From positions 3,286,001 to 3,350,000 of the forward strand of contig PYIU01000003.1 of assembly GCA_003415625.1 (NCBI GenBank): a stretch of DNA of 64,000 nucleotides, in the 5' to 3' direction. Shown here one piece after another: positions 47,693 to 59,028 of this stretch. The stretch's first letter is position 1; each line of letters begins with the position of its first letter. Below the pieces are notes generated by a model. That model ran no database searches, had not been told where the DNA came from, and saw only the letters and a list, made by a program, of their open reading frames with translations. The DNA comes from Aquanectria penicillioides. Its lineage: Eukaryota; Ascomycota; Sordariomycetes; Hypocreales; Nectriaceae. The position numbers and the translations under genes are program-made.

Positions 47693-48086
47693 CTATGGTA
47701 CCAGGCATAAGTAGGGGCCAGCTCCACAGGGTGCAGGGGCCCCTGTTCAAGTCGCTGTACCGTGCCCAAACCGCTATAAATTGGGACCTTTGAAGTCACT
47801 GGCCTAGACCTTAACCTTCCTCCCTACATAATACAATTTTCCCTCAACCAATAGAAATGTCAGACTTCCTTAGTCAGCTTCAGCAACTGATGCCTAAGCA
47901 ATTAGGCTGCAATTGTAATGCCCCTCTTTGCCCGAGCTGTTAGCCACAAACACATCCAGCCACACCACCGCCACAAGCAAATACCTAATTTACACCGTAT
48001 GAATTGTACGATTGAACTGTGCTATTACTTGAACAGGGGCCCCTGCACCCTGTGGAGCTGGCCCCTACTTATGCCTGATACCATAG
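47693..48086. mobile_element. MITE-like element with 60-bp terminal inverted repeats
   Basis: The left end 47693-47752 (starting CTATGGTACCAGGCATAAG) and the reverse complement of the right end 48027-48086 match at 59 of 60 positions; the sole difference is C versus T at position 9. The element is 394 bp, has no open frame of consequence inside, and is flanked by TA on both sides (47691-47692, 48087-48088). Long TIRs, a TA target duplication and small size fit a non-autonomous Tc1/mariner-type MITE. Near-identical arms imply recent insertion. No second copy lies in the window. Confidence 0.85.
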
Positions 48087-49026
48087 TACGATGTCACCCA
48101 CCCTCTCTGGCTTCTTCCCTCGCCCCTAACCCGTCTCAGTTCCACCACGCCCCCTAGTAGCATCGACTCCTTCTCAACACCCGCGGGCACGGAGATTTGA
48201 GGATCGGTACAGCACACGTGCCAGCTACCGAGGTGCCAGCAGGGTGGATGGCTAGATGAGGACTACTGTACTAAGAAAGTGATGCTAGAGAAGAGGGCAA
48301 GCAGCACAGACGCGGAAGAGACAGAGTTGGAAAGTGGAAAAGGGTGAGCCCGGAAGAAAGGGTCCCCTCCCCCCCTCCCTCTATGGAGACGGCGGCCCTC
48401 ACTCAATCCCACAACACCGGGGAACTGGGGCTCGGCGTGGACCACCGCCCGCCCCCAAGGCTGAGATGAACAGGATCCCCTGGGTCAACAAGCGTTTCGC
48501 TGGGCCTGGGAAACAGGCACACGGGGGCGCGCGCACACCGTCCAGAGCTGACGTATTCACCGGACGGACAAACTCTCTGGGGTCTGCACTCCCCTCGTGT
48601 CTGCGAGCGGATCGGATCCGGACGGCAGGGTGACGGCCACGGTGGGCATCGGCGACGGCCTCGCTTGCCGCTTAGCTCAGGTGGGAAGAGCCCAAGGTGG
48701 AGAGAGGGCCACGGGAGAAGCGACGTGGACGGGCTATAGTTGGGCTATAGTTGCTGATATTAATAATTCATCCAGGCCATCTAGGCCCGGGTTGGTAGCT
48801 ACCTGGTGTGTTTATTGTACATGATGATGATGAGATGATGATGATGATGCCGATGAATGTTCTATGACAATGACTCCGTTGGGCATGTTTCCGAAGCCGC
48901 CCCCGTCCTGCCAAAAAAAGATCACTCCCAAGTTCTCTCAAGTCAAAAGTCAAAGTCGTACAAGGCCCTGCACCGAACACCTGGTTCCCATTTTCCCTCC
49001 TCGTTGCGTTGCGTTGCGTTTATCCA

Positions 49027-52000
49027 TCAATGCGTCACAATCCTGACAACCTGTAAGATCAAGCCAAAGATGAGTCCTCTCGCCACTTCCTCTATTTGCA
49101 AACAGTCAAACACCCTCCCCAGCGCTTCACCGGTCGCCGCCTGGCCCATGACGCCCATCAGCGCCGCCGGCACTCCGCTTTGGATCAAAAGCTTGCGGGC
49201 CTTGATCCGTAACTGTTCCTTCTCTTCGGCTGTCGGCTCAGGAGGCCACTCGGCAAGCTCCTCTTCCGTGGGCATCATGTTCTCCCTGAGTTTGCGAAGC
49301 TGAGTTGCAATGCCGTCATCAGAAGTGTTGGCGTCGATGACGGAGCTCTGGATAAGCGTCTGCACCGTCAACAGCGAAGGGTTGCCAGGTCTCAGGAGGA
49401 ACGACTTGGCCGCCGTCAACAACGTACGACGGATGTTCCATGCCGACGACAACGTGTACATCTCGTTGATGATGGCAAACAGGAGCTCCACCGCGACACG
49501 CGTCTCAGACTCCGAGAGCTGCGAGTATTGTCGGCTAGGTTTCGGCGCCCCCTTCTTCCCTCCCGTCACGGACGGGGGAGGTGTTGGGACCTGCTGTGAC
49601 CCAGTTCGCGCATGCTTCTGCGAGACGCCGCTCTCGCTCATCTTGACGTTCATGTCACCGCCGCTTGTTGGCGAGCCATAATCGTCAGCAATCTGATCCG
49701 GCGGAGGAGGCAGTTTCATGAATTCGAGGCTGACCGACGACGGCGATCGCAGTTGAGCCAAACTTGGTGCACGACTGTGTTCGCGGCTCGGCCGGGCGCT
49801 CGCTGGCGCTGATCCAGATTCCATGACACCTGATCGTCCACGCGCGAGGTCGACATCGGAATCCCCTTGCGATTGATAGCTTGGCCGACGTTCCATCGGC
49901 GGCATCTTGCCAGGTTGCGTAGAGATGACCGATGACCGTTGACTGTCCAAGCTGTCTCGTGTCGATCGAGCTGGAGATTTCATGCTGTCTCTGCGTGGAG
50001 GAGTCGAGATGGACAATCGGCTCGCGTTTGCTGTTAGGTCCAACGATTGGGCTGTTGCCCTCCTGTTAAGCCCCGTGATGTTCCCAAACACTCCCGTGAC
50101 GCCTCCAACAATGCTCTTGCCACCTTCCATGGCCCCCTTCGGCGCCGTCGTGAGAACGTCTAACATGTTCTTGCCTACCGATTCCCATCCGAAGCCCGAC
50201 TTCGAATCACTATGAGTATGCCCCTGAGATTTTTCTAAAAACCGCTTCATTCCCTCGCTCTCAGCCAGACTCTTGTACCAGCAAGCGTCCCGGAGATATC
50301 TCTCAAGCTCTCCTCGAAGCGACTCTCGAGTATGGAGCTTCCAGTTTGGCAAATCCTTATGAAGCTCAGTGAAGGCTGTCGCGCCGGAAATGGTCGCGAT
50401 TCGCCTCAGAATTTCGTGCAGAGTCTCAAAGTCTGCATACCTGCGGACAATCATCCAACCCGAGTATCCAGTCACAGAGACCTCAACTTGAACCCAGTAG
50501 TCCCAGTTGGGCTTGGTTCGCATGCGGCCTTTTTCGTTCACGGCATCGTCGTGCACCGTGATAGCAGCGTTGTGAAGAGTGAGAAATTCCTTCTTGGGTC
50601 CCTCTTCGTCATCCTCACCTTGGCTCTGGGGTACAATCTGATCAAAGCTTGTGAACCGAGCGCCTTCTGGACTTTTCGGAGACGAGGGCAGGCTTGAAGT
50701 ATCCATCGGAGAGTTAGGCGTAAGAGGGGTTGGAACGGCATCGCTCTTGATAGAGAAGCCATCTGTCGACGTCGATGAGGGGAGCGACTTTTGTTCGTTG
50801 ACTGACGAAGTGAATGAGGATGGCTCACTGGTGCTGAACCGCTTGTGCTTGGTTTCGCTGTCACTGGAGTCCCTGGAAAGGTGATCCGATGTATCCGTGA
50901 CCGTAGAGTCTCGTTTGTGATGAGCTTCTTCTTCTGCAATCATGTCGTTCATTCGTTTCATCTCTCCCATTGCCTCTTCCATCTCTTCCTCGGCTTTACT
51001 AAGCTTCTTCTTATGACCGCTTATCTCCTTTCGACGACCCCTGTCGGTTTCCATAGAGGCCCGGGCAGGTTTGGCGATGCCGACGTTTCCGACGTTCCCG
51101 TCCATGTCAACAAACACATTCTGGTTGGAATCGCGCCCTGATTGCATGCCAGAATCGATGGCCTGATTCAAATTTGGCTCTCCGGCTTCAAGGAGGTAGA
51201 CAATCCATCCGTTGATCCACTCTGCCTTGCTGCACGTTTGCAGGGATTTTTCGAGGACTGAATTGGCTATGATTTCTCTTAGAAAGATTCGCAGCGGATC
51301 GCAATTGTATGAATTGTGATCGAGGAACCCAAGAAGGTCTTCGGCAACCATCTTGAACTTTGCTGCTTGCTGGCGCTGATTCAATAGATTCGCCAAGTGA
51401 CAATCCGGGTTCGCGGCCAAGTAGTTGTATACAGCGTCAGCCGCACATATCTTGCTGTCTGGAGGGAGATCGGCAAAGGCCGCAGCCAGTTCCGACATGA
51501 AGACGATAACAATAGAGGACGAATTGGTAAGTAGGTCAAGGAATGCATCCGCGGGTCGCTTTCGGTTCATGTGGTTGGAAATGGCTAGGAGATAGGAGGT
51601 GATGGTCCTGCGGCAGGCGAGGGGGAATGAATGATCCGTAGGAACAATGGGATTGTACCACCACTTGATGTAATCCCTAATGACAGCGTCAACCAGACCC
51701 CCCAGCGCCTCACGAGTTTCTGGGCGGAAGCCATCCAGGCCCCGCAATGCAACATCCTCGTCGTCGCTGCTGTCATCGGCTTTCTCATCTAACTTTTTGG
51801 TCGTCGAGTCATGTAAAATCCTCTCGATAACGTCGATGCCTCGTTCGCCCCGCACAACCTTGGACACCTCTGGATTACGCTGCTCCCACGAGATGAATCC
51901 AACGACTCCGCCAAATGCGCCGATCAGGACCAGCCCCAATCGACCGAGGGTGAAATATGTGACAGCGGCGAAGCCCACGGCGACGCCAGTGAGTGACTGG

Positions 52001-52314
52001 GGTGTCGCAGTAGCGAGAAAATGAAGAACTTTTGCGACCGGAGTATCGTCCCCTGCAGTAGCGCTCACGGTAGACGCGGGAGTGGTCGTAGGTGTCGTTG
52101 TGGAGGGAGAGGTGGTCGTGTGGGTGGTTGCTGAGCTTGGGGGAGTTTGGGATTTGGCATCAGCGAGGTCGTCGCTGGATGCGCCCATCAGCGGTTGCTT
52201 CTCGATCTCGGGTGCTGGCGGTGATGCAGATCGGCTGGAGTTACCATCAAGCTTCGGCGAGATCGCGGGCGCGACACCGGACGGGAGCCCATCGTGGCCG
52301 GCAGTTGAATTCAT
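49027..52314 (-). CDS. PXA-PX-nexin-C domain protein (Mdm1/SNX13-19 type)
   Basis: A single exon, 1,095 aa. Residues 1-100 are disordered (Thr/Pro/Ser). A hydrophobic segment at ~107-145 (LTGVAVGFAAVTYFTLGRLGLVLIGAFGG) should form one or two membrane passes. The PXA domain follows (about 190-375, from REALGGLVDAVIRDYIKWWY), then a Glu/Lys-rich coiled coil (~430-470). The PX domain spans ~605-715 (YWVQVEVSVTGYSGWMIVRRY, ending YLRDACWYKSLAESEGMKRFL), and the nexin-C domain ~930-1095 (LLFAIINEMYTLSSAWNIRRT ... PAALMGVMG). The family sits in the ER membrane and binds phosphoinositides at contact sites with vacuole or lipid droplets; no RGS domain was seen. It is intronless despite its length. 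Confidence 0.9.
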   Translation of the reverse strand: MNSTAGHDGLPSGVAPAISPKLDGNSSRSASPPAPEIEKQPLMGASSDDLADAKSQTPPSSATTHTTTSPSTTTPTTTPASTVSATAGDDTPVAKVLHFLATATPQSLTGVAVGFAAVTYFTLGRLGLVLIGAFGGVVGFISWEQRNPEVSKVVRGERGIDVIERILHDSTTKKLDEKADDSSDDEDVALRGLDGFRPETREALGGLVDAVIRDYIKWWYNPIVPTDHSFPLACRRTITSYLLAISNHMNRKRPADAFLDLLTNSSSIVIVFMSELAAAFADLPPDSKICAADAVYNYLAANPDCHLANLLNQRQQAAKFKMVAEDLLGFLDHNSYNCDPLRIFLREIIANSVLEKSLQTCSKAEWINGWIVYLLEAGEPNLNQAIDSGMQSGRDSNQNVFVDMDGNVGNVGIAKPARASMETDRGRRKEISGHKKKLSKAEEEMEEAMGEMKRMNDMIAEEEAHHKRDSTVTDTSDHLSRDSSDSETKHKRFSTSEPSSFTSSVNEQKSLPSSTSTDGFSIKSDAVPTPLTPNSPMDTSSLPSSPKSPEGARFTSFDQIVPQSQGEDDEEGPKKEFLTLHNAAITVHDDAVNEKGRMRTKPNWDYWVQVEVSVTGYSGWMIVRRYADFETLHEILRRIATISGATAFTELHKDLPNWKLHTRESLRGELERYLRDACWYKSLAESEGMKRFLEKSQGHTHSDSKSGFGWESVGKNMLDVLTTAPKGAMEGGKSIVGGVTGVFGNITGLNRRATAQSLDLTANASRLSISTPPRRDSMKSPARSTRDSLDSQRSSVISTQPGKMPPMERRPSYQSQGDSDVDLARGRSGVMESGSAPASARPSREHSRAPSLAQLRSPSSVSLEFMKLPPPPDQIADDYGSPTSGGDMNVKMSESGVSQKHARTGSQQVPTPPPSVTGGKKGAPKPSRQYSQLSESETRVAVELLFAIINEMYTLSSAWNIRRTLLTAAKSFLLRPGNPSLLTVQTLIQSSVIDANTSDDGIATQLRKLRENMMPTEEELAEWPPEPTAEEKEQLRIKARKLLIQSGVPAALMGVMGQAATGEALGRVFDCLQIEEVARGLIFGLILQVVRIVTH

Positions 52315-52934
52315 CGGGGGTGGGAAGCTTTCGAGATGCTTGGCGCAGATTCGGGGCAGCTTCCCTGCTGGACGGCAACTACGGGGACCTTGGCGATAGC
52401 GTCGAAAAGAGAGTAACCATTCCTTTGCAGACAGGTAGTTTATCAGGAAGGGAAAATCGCTGCAATGTCAGTGCCAGAGGGCGGAGGGGAAGAATGGCTC
52501 GGACCGTGGCAGCTGGAACACTGGATGTCTAGATGTGTCTGTGGGTGAAGGTTGGAGGTTTCAAATCGTTTGGAATGGATTGCAGTCTGTCTCTGTTATC
52601 GAGGACCAAAAGATCCCCCCCTCCCATGGCCTAGACGTACATGTAAGCTTCAGGGGGGCCCAGACCTAGTAAGCGGCCTCGGGCCCGCTGTTCAGTGGGT
52701 GGGCGCTGTCCGCGTCAACGTCGGGGTCGTAATTGTCTCTAAAAACAGCAGCCTTCGCAAGCCAAGCATGCTGTAGCACGTCTTAGCACAACGAAGCATC
52801 CCCCCCCTGGCGCGCCAGTCAACCCGTCAAAGGCCGCCAAATCCGCCCTGTCATCCACCGGCCCCGTGGGCTCCACCAAAGAAACACGAAACACAGTGCG
52901 CTATGTATGAAATGGACTGGCCATGTATTTGTTT
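52315..52934. promoter_or_regulatory. Upstream region of the PXA-PX gene
   Basis: 620 bp between the start codon of the minus-strand PXA-PX gene and the hAT-like element, including one copy of the 8-bp target duplication at 52927-52934. It is GC-rich. No TATA box or gene was seen. Confidence 0.4.
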
Positions 52935-54064
52935 GGGACTGTTTATTTGGCACTCATACTTGTGTATTGGGCACCCCTATTGTGGCTGATTGTGGCAAGA
53001 CGGCCAACTACTCCGAGACCGGCCGATTTGCACTAAATTAACCGACTTTTCAGTACACCTATGTCCCCACTGCATCTGACCACATTCCTCGCCCCAAGAC
53101 CAAGATGTAACCAAAATGAAGCTATTTGCATCTCCCTAGAATATACTATCACCACTTTCATTATTAAATTCACTCCTATGCAACCTTTTATTTAACCTAA
53201 GGTATTATGAAGGTCACGGAAATAGTAATTATTTTGGTCTTTTAGCTGGTTATAGAGCCATTCTATTGGAGACCGGCCCGCAAGCTCTTTTTGGCAATGA
53301 CTTTAAAGGAGGTTATGTAGGTTGGATCTTGTGGTATTACGGACACTTGGATTAGGGTTACTCTGCAATTTCGAGAGGATTTGAATAGGATGGGTTCTAG
53401 TATTTTAGGATAATAAAATATTATCTTTACGCTTTAAAATGGCTTTCTTTTGGTATTGTAAGAAGGTCCCTTGCTTGGTAGAGTTGTGGTTGTGTGCGGT
53501 AGACTTATCCCTACTTGTATATAAGGCTGCCTACCGCTAGTCTGACTGCTGCTGCAATACTAGGCGATATGGGCAGCCTAGCATTTGGCTGTGGGTATTT
53601 TGCTTCTTTAAGGCATGAGTGGAATTGGAAGCTGTGAGCCTTATAGGGCGGCCTTTTGAGCAGCGGAGGACGATATGCGTTGGATTGGCAGCTGAGGGCC
53701 TCTTGCTATGAATGATGATGCTGAAACCTTAGTCTTTGGCGATAATGTTGATGCTATCTAAGGCTTCTTTAAAGGAAGGAAAATTCAGCTTAAAAATGGT
53801 CTTTATTGCTATAAATAGCTTTAGCTGCTAGGGCAATAGCTCTATGTGTGTGTATATATGTGTATGTGTTTACTGCCCAAGGCGCGTTGAACGCGTGTGC
53901 CAAACTTCAATTAGGTGGGGCTGTATCCAAAAGACTGTTAGCATTTAAGTTGCCTAAGAAAGTGGGTGTGAAACCCGACATTGGATGTCTTGGGCGAACT
54001 AAATGTCCTTAGCCACAGCTGGGGGTGCTGATTACATAGGAATGGGTGCCAAATAAACAGTCCC
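52935..54064. mobile_element. Degenerate hAT-like DNA transposon remnant with TIRs and 8-bp target duplication
   Basis: The ends are inverted repeats: GGGACTGTTTATTTGGCAC is identical at both ends, and imperfect similarity extends to ~54 bp, with mostly C/T and G/A differences. The 1,130-bp element is flanked by ATTTGTTT on both sides (52927-52934 and 54065-54072), a perfect 8-bp duplication as made by hAT transposases. The interior is clearly AT-richer than its neighbours and has no transposase frame. It is either a non-autonomous element or an internally deleted copy, aged by transition mutations of the kind RIP produces. The superfamily call rests on the duplication length only. Confidence 0.8.
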
Positions 54065-54540
54065 ATTTGTTTTTCCCCCTTGCCTGGCTCTTTGTTGAGA
54101 GCTTGGAATACGAACCGCTCTGCCGATTTCCCTGACGGTGCTTCATGAGGCGTCAGGGAAATATTGAGCCGCCCTCTCCGGGCCACCTCAGGTTGCATAA
54201 CCCATTTCCGCGACAGATAAGCAAAGGTTCCGCATGATACGAATACGTCTACCCCCCAGCGATCTCACTGTAAATTGAGATGAGCCCCCCCACCACCCGC
54301 TGCAATGTAAGTCACGTGAATTGGCGTTATGATGTGGAACTGGTCTGACTGGCACGTCAAACGCGTTCTAGAATCCCTGCGCTTTCCATCCTCGTTATCG
54401 AAGTTGACACCCCTTCCATCTACCCAAGACATTCCGTCGAGGGGATTTTTATCAAGAAATCGCGTCGCCGTAATTTGTTTGGACTTTTGAAACCACAGCT
54501 ACTGCTTTTTGACTCGACGCGACGCGACGCACTACCGACA
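54065..54540. promoter_or_regulatory. SUB1 upstream region
   Basis: 476 bp between the transposon remnant and the Sub1/PC4 start, with the second 8-bp target duplication at its left edge. A CACGTGA-containing box (GTCACGTGAATTGG, near 54311) and the repeated GACGCGACGCGACGC just before the ATG are visible. Confidence 0.4.
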
Positions 54541-55115
54541 ATGCCCAAGTACTCCAAGAAGCGCTCCGCCAGCATGGTGGAGGAATCGGATGGAAGCGAA
54601 CGGGAGATTGCGCACAAGGTCATTAAAAAGGCAAAGAGTGCCTCTGCTGGCCCTGGCCCTGATGGTAAAGATGATGAGGGAAACCCGTTTTGGGAGGTGC
54701 GAACATTGAACCGGGGTTGCGAGATAAGCCAATGCTAATGGGTAACTTAGTTGTCGAACAAACGCCGAGTTGGCGTGTCGCAATTTAAGAAGATGAGCTT
54801 CATCAACATTCGAGAGTACTACGAAAAAGATGGCAAGACTCTTCCCGGCAAGAAGGTATGCAAGTTGCTGCTCTGCCTAGCTAGCACGTTGTATCTAACG
54901 GTGATTCTTAGGGCATATCTCTGTCGGTTGAGCAGTACACTGCTCTGCTCAAGGCGGTGCCTGCTATCAATGCTGCGCTGCGTGACCTTGGCCACACCGT
55001 GGATGAGCCTGAGGAGACTACATCAACGGCCCTAGTGCCAGTTTCAAAGCCAAGGAAGGAGAAGTCGAAGTCCTCCAAGGCTAATATTGAGGCTACGAGT
55101 GACGAAGAGGAGTAG
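54541..55115 (+). CDS. SUB1: Sub1/PC4 transcriptional coactivator p15
   Basis: Exons 54541-54696, 54751-54855 and 54912-55115 give 154 aa; introns are 54 and 56 nt, phase 0. The N-terminus is a Ser/Lys-rich regulatory tail ([15 protein letters not shown]). The PC4 single-strand DNA-binding domain covers ~49-110: [40 protein letters not shown] and [21 protein letters not shown]. The acidic C-terminus ends ATSDEEE. Sub1 binds single-stranded DNA and stimulates RNA polymerase II and III transcription in the nucleus. Length and domain order are those of fungal Sub1. Confidence 0.93.
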
Positions 55116-56470
55116 TAGGGACTTCTGCGGACATATGTGCAATTTCAAGATGCTACTGAGGTACAGCAAGAGCATGGTAAGCTATGGACTGGATGGAGTA
55201 TTGGAGTTGAGAGGGTTGTAACCCGACAGATTTGTTTGACATGGTTAAAACGATGAATTGAGTGAGAGCCTCGAGCTCAGGTACATCTCGCGCATGCGAG
55301 GATGCTATTTCTGTGTCACACGCCCTGCCCCGTTTTGGAGCGGCTAGGACACCGCTGTAGCGTGTATTTTGCCTTTCTCGGATCTGATCCGGCCAGCCAT
55401 GCGCCTGGAACAGGCTCTGTAACTGGCCAGCCTTATACCCTCCCCCAGATTGCTTCTAAATGGCGAACCGAACACAAGTTACACAACACGAGCAACTAGC
55501 TTGATTGTAACATGCACTGATTTGAGGCAGTGAGAAACGCCACAAGTGGGGTCGAAAGGTAAATAAGACACACCTGAGTCTCTACACGAAGGATGACTTG
55601 GTAGGGCAGGCTTTGTGCTCGGGGACCAAGACACAATCCAAAACAGACAAGGAAGCACGAGGGCAATTTCCAATCCGTGTCGCCGCCGCAAGACCTGCCC
55701 TTGGCATTATTTCCGGAATGGATAATGCCTCCCCTTCTAATGCTTATTTTTCTCTGTCAATTTTATCTGTTCGTTGCATTACCTATTACCTGTCTTTCCC
55801 ACCCTGCCTTGTTTGTGCCACCCCCATGTTTTTCATTCTGGAGCTGGGTGGACTCGAGCCCACCCAACAATTCTTCGCCCCACAGCCAACCACCCGTTTT
55901 TCTGAGGATCAGGAACTTGTCAACGACTTTTCACAGCCGCTGGAGGACTCCGTAGTTCCTCCAGAGACACTCGTTAGCATCGGCCTAGGCCTGCGCCCCA
56001 TGACGCGATGGCGGGAAAGGGACTACCGCCCAGTGAGAGAATCTGACAGGCAGGACTGTGTGCGATTGCGTTCACCCCCCCAAAAACGTAGTCCGTAGAA
56101 TCTTTGCAGGTGACTTTTGTTATTTGCACCACAAAATCACAGCGCACATCCCCAGTGCGAATGCGCATTTCGTGATGTGACTGCCGACGGGGAATTTACA
56201 GACATGTCGGCAAGCACCGTGCTGATGGCGATCACAGTGCTCCCTACCCGGCGATGCGTGCCACTAGCGCCGCCAAGCACCTTCTGCTCACCCCTGGACC
56301 TTGGAAAAAACCAGGGATCATCAAACGCCAACTCCTATTATTCATGACTGAGTTGTCCTCTTCGTGAAGCTTGTTTCATCAAGCATCTGCCAATTGTGCC
56401 TTCATCGCCACACATCTGCTTCCTTCTTGACGCTCCTTTATACCTACCTCGTGCGCTGCTTTATCACGGA

Positions 56471-56501
<31 letters not shown>

Positions 56502-56784
56502 CGTCTCTTCTTTTATCCTTATTTCGACGGCTTTGATAAAGCGAGGTATAGCCGCCCCTTATATTGAACAAAGCTCCAATCTCACCTCCACAGTGACGCA
56601 GGCACTTACGTATATGCTCACCCGTGTCTCTCCGCAAACAACTGGGAACATACATAACGCCCCTGGCTGGAGTCTTACAAAAGTTGCCGGGGTCACGTGT
56701 GTTGAACCTTTCTGAGAGAGCCTTACTCGCAGCATTCCAAACGTGCCGCCACCTCATCAAACGTTATCCTTATCCAGCACAAGA
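55116..56784. other. Intergenic region between SUB1 and the MFS gene
   Basis: 1.67 kb between two tandem plus-strand genes. It contains a T29 homopolymer at 56473-56501 inside a C/T-rich stretch, ~285 bp before the MFS start, plausibly part of its promoter. The open frames here (for example 55598-56098) show no family features. Confidence 0.4.
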
Positions 56785-58736
56785 ATGAGGGTCTCGTGGA
56801 GGTTGGGCTCCGGCCATGTCGAGTCAGTCAATGACTATCTCGGCGTCCTCGTACCGCTTGAACAGGCCCATCGCTATGGCCAATCGGCCCGGTCAGCATC
56901 TGGCTCAACCTCCAACACCACCAAGGCGGATGATGGACTAGATGATGTCGAAAAGGATGGCGATTATGAGATGGAAAGTATGCTTCAAGAGGACGACGGC
57001 GAGTATTCCATTGCGGGATTACGGAAGGAGATGAGGCAAGGCCGACAGAGGTGGACAACCTATGAGAGTAAGTTAAAAACGTCTTCGCAGCCGCAGCTTC
57101 AATATCAGTACTAACGCGACTGAAAAGTCAAGTCGAAACTCATTAATAAGGCGATTGGCGATATTGGCATGGGGACTTATAACTGGCAACTCTTCATACT
57201 TTGTGGTTTTGGATGGTTCGCAGATAAGTAAGTCTTTTAACACTTCGTGAGTTTCATGTGAGAGATACTAACAAATATCCAGCCTATGGCTTCAAGTGAG
57301 CACTGAGCCCTACGCGATTCCCTTGCTATATTTTTGTAACTTTTTTTTCTACAGGAGGCTGACTGAACAACTAGGGCGTCTCTTTGACTCTCCCGTCCCT
57401 TTCGGCAGAGTTCGGCATCGCGGAAAAGACTGTCAGATATACGACCAGCGCTCTCTTCCTCGGACTCTCGGCAGGTAGCTTTTTCTGGGGAATCGGCTCC
57501 GATTTCCTCGGCCGGCGAATTGCCTTCAACACGACTCTCCTCATAACTAGTGTCTTCGGCATTATGGCCGCCTACGCTCAGAGCTGGGGTTCCGTCTGCT
57601 TCTTCTTTGGCGCGTTGGGCTTTGGCGTTGGCGGCAACCTCCCCGTCGATGGCGCCCTTTTCCTCGAGTTCCTCCCGGACGCTTCCAGCGCCCTGCTCAC
57701 CCTCCTGTCCGTTTGGTGGTCGATTGGACAACTGGCCTCGTCCCTCGTTGCTTGGTACTTTATTGGACACTGGCCTGTCGAGCAGGGCTGGCGCTACTTT
57801 GTCGTGACCATCGGAATCATCACCTTCGCCATGTTTATCATCCGCTTCTTCATCTTCCACATGTTTGAGTCGCCCAAGTTCCTCCTCAATAAGGGTCGCC
57901 AGAACGAAGCCGTTGCTGTTGTCCACGGTCTAGCCTATAGGAACAAGACTAAGACCTGGCTGACCTCGGAAATCCTTGACCGGGTCGCCTGGAATGATGA
58001 CGACACTGAGGCCTCTCACGTCTCGGAGCAGGCCTCTTCGCAATCTACCATCGGTGCTGTGAAAGAGAAGCTCAAGGGATTCTCTGGAGAGCGACTACGG
58101 CCGCTGTTCAAGAACAAGACTTTGGGCATCACCACGTCGCTTATTTGGTTCTGCTGGGCGACGATTGGAATGGGATACCCCCTGTTCAACGCCTTTCTTC
58201 CGCAGTACTTCGCTCGTCAACACTCCGGCACCGATGGTGATGAGGTTCAGTCCGAAACCGACACCATTTCCGCCGCCACCTATCGCAACTACGCCATCAC
58301 CTCCATCCTCGGCGTCCCAGGCAGTCTCCTAGCTGCTTACTTGGTCGACCACCCATCCCCCTTCCTCGGGCGTCGCGGCACCCTCGCCAGCTCTACCTTC
58401 CTGTCTGCCGTGTTCCTCTTCTTGTTTGTCATCTACGGCACGACCCCGACGAGCCAGCTGCTCTTTTCTTGCGTCGAGGCATTCGCCCAGAACATCATGT
58501 ACGGAGTCCTCTACGCCTTCACCCCGGAAATCTTCCCCGCGCCTGTCCGGGGCGCTGGCACTGGCGTTGCGAGCTTCCTCAACCGCGTCACCGGCTTGAT
58601 GGCCCCTGTTCTGGCGGCTACTGTCCCAGGCGATGGAGCCACAACCCCCATCTACATGTCTGCCGCGCTGATCTTGTCAGCCTTTATCGGCATGTGCATG
58701 ATCCCTATCGAGACAAGGGGCGCGCAGAGGTTATGA
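56785..58736 (+). CDS. Major facilitator superfamily transporter
   Basis: Exons 56785-57067, 57128-57227, 57283-57295 and 57375-58736 give 585 aa. A hydrophilic acidic N-terminus (~90 aa) is followed by 12 predicted membrane spans split by a loop at ~280-330. The MFS signature between TM2 and TM3 is GSDFLGRR; FGWFADNLWLQGV in TM1 and TLPSLSAEFG are typical of the fungal SV2/sugar-porter-like branch (DHA-independent). The substrate is unknown; small organic solutes or phosphate-type symport are possibilities only. The start was set at MRVSWRLGSGHVESVNDYLG. The 13-nt third exon encodes most of NLWLQ. The last acceptor (ACTAG, 57374) is used instead of a stronger CTACAG 20 nt upstream, which would give an immediate stop. 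Confidence 0.87.
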
Positions 58737-59028
58737 TCAATATCCCTTCGTTGGTTCTTCTTCCACTTCTCCTTTCTTTCCCCTTCGTATGAAATGGATA
58801 CCTAAAGAGTTGTATCCTTGGTCTGGGTTAGGTACGGGGCACTGCATGGACTCTTCATCTGGTTTGAAATGATGCATGTTTATGATCTGGAGCATGGTTC
58901 TTCGTGGGCACAGTTGGCATTTTTCACTGACACAGTGGAAATCTCATGGATTTGGTATCTTTTTTCTTGTCAAGGTAGATGGTCGTTGGTATATTCTAGG
59001 CGTTCAGTACATTGGTTTTGGTTCTAGT

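Larger units (their letters stand above)
44938..49026. other. 4.1 kb convergent intergenic region with repeats and a MITE
   Basis: Between the 3' ends of the Uds1 gene and the PXA-PX gene. It contains a GCCTG(C/T) hexanucleotide minisatellite (45955-46055), several G and T homopolymers (46107-46116, 46410-46422, 46553-46568), GTAGGTAGGTAGGT at ~47596, the 394-bp MITE at 47693-48086 and a GATGATGAT trinucleotide tract at 48821-48850. No gene was recognised. Confidence 0.45.

Noticed and set aside
48671..48692. TAGCTCAGGTGGGAAGAGC, resembling a tRNA A box and D arm
   Set aside because: No B box, T arm or pairing acceptor stem follows within 60 bp.
55845..55870. GGTGGACTCGAGCCCACC, resembling a tRNA T arm on the minus strand
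   Set aside because: The loop is 8 nt instead of 7 and there is no D arm or acceptor stem.
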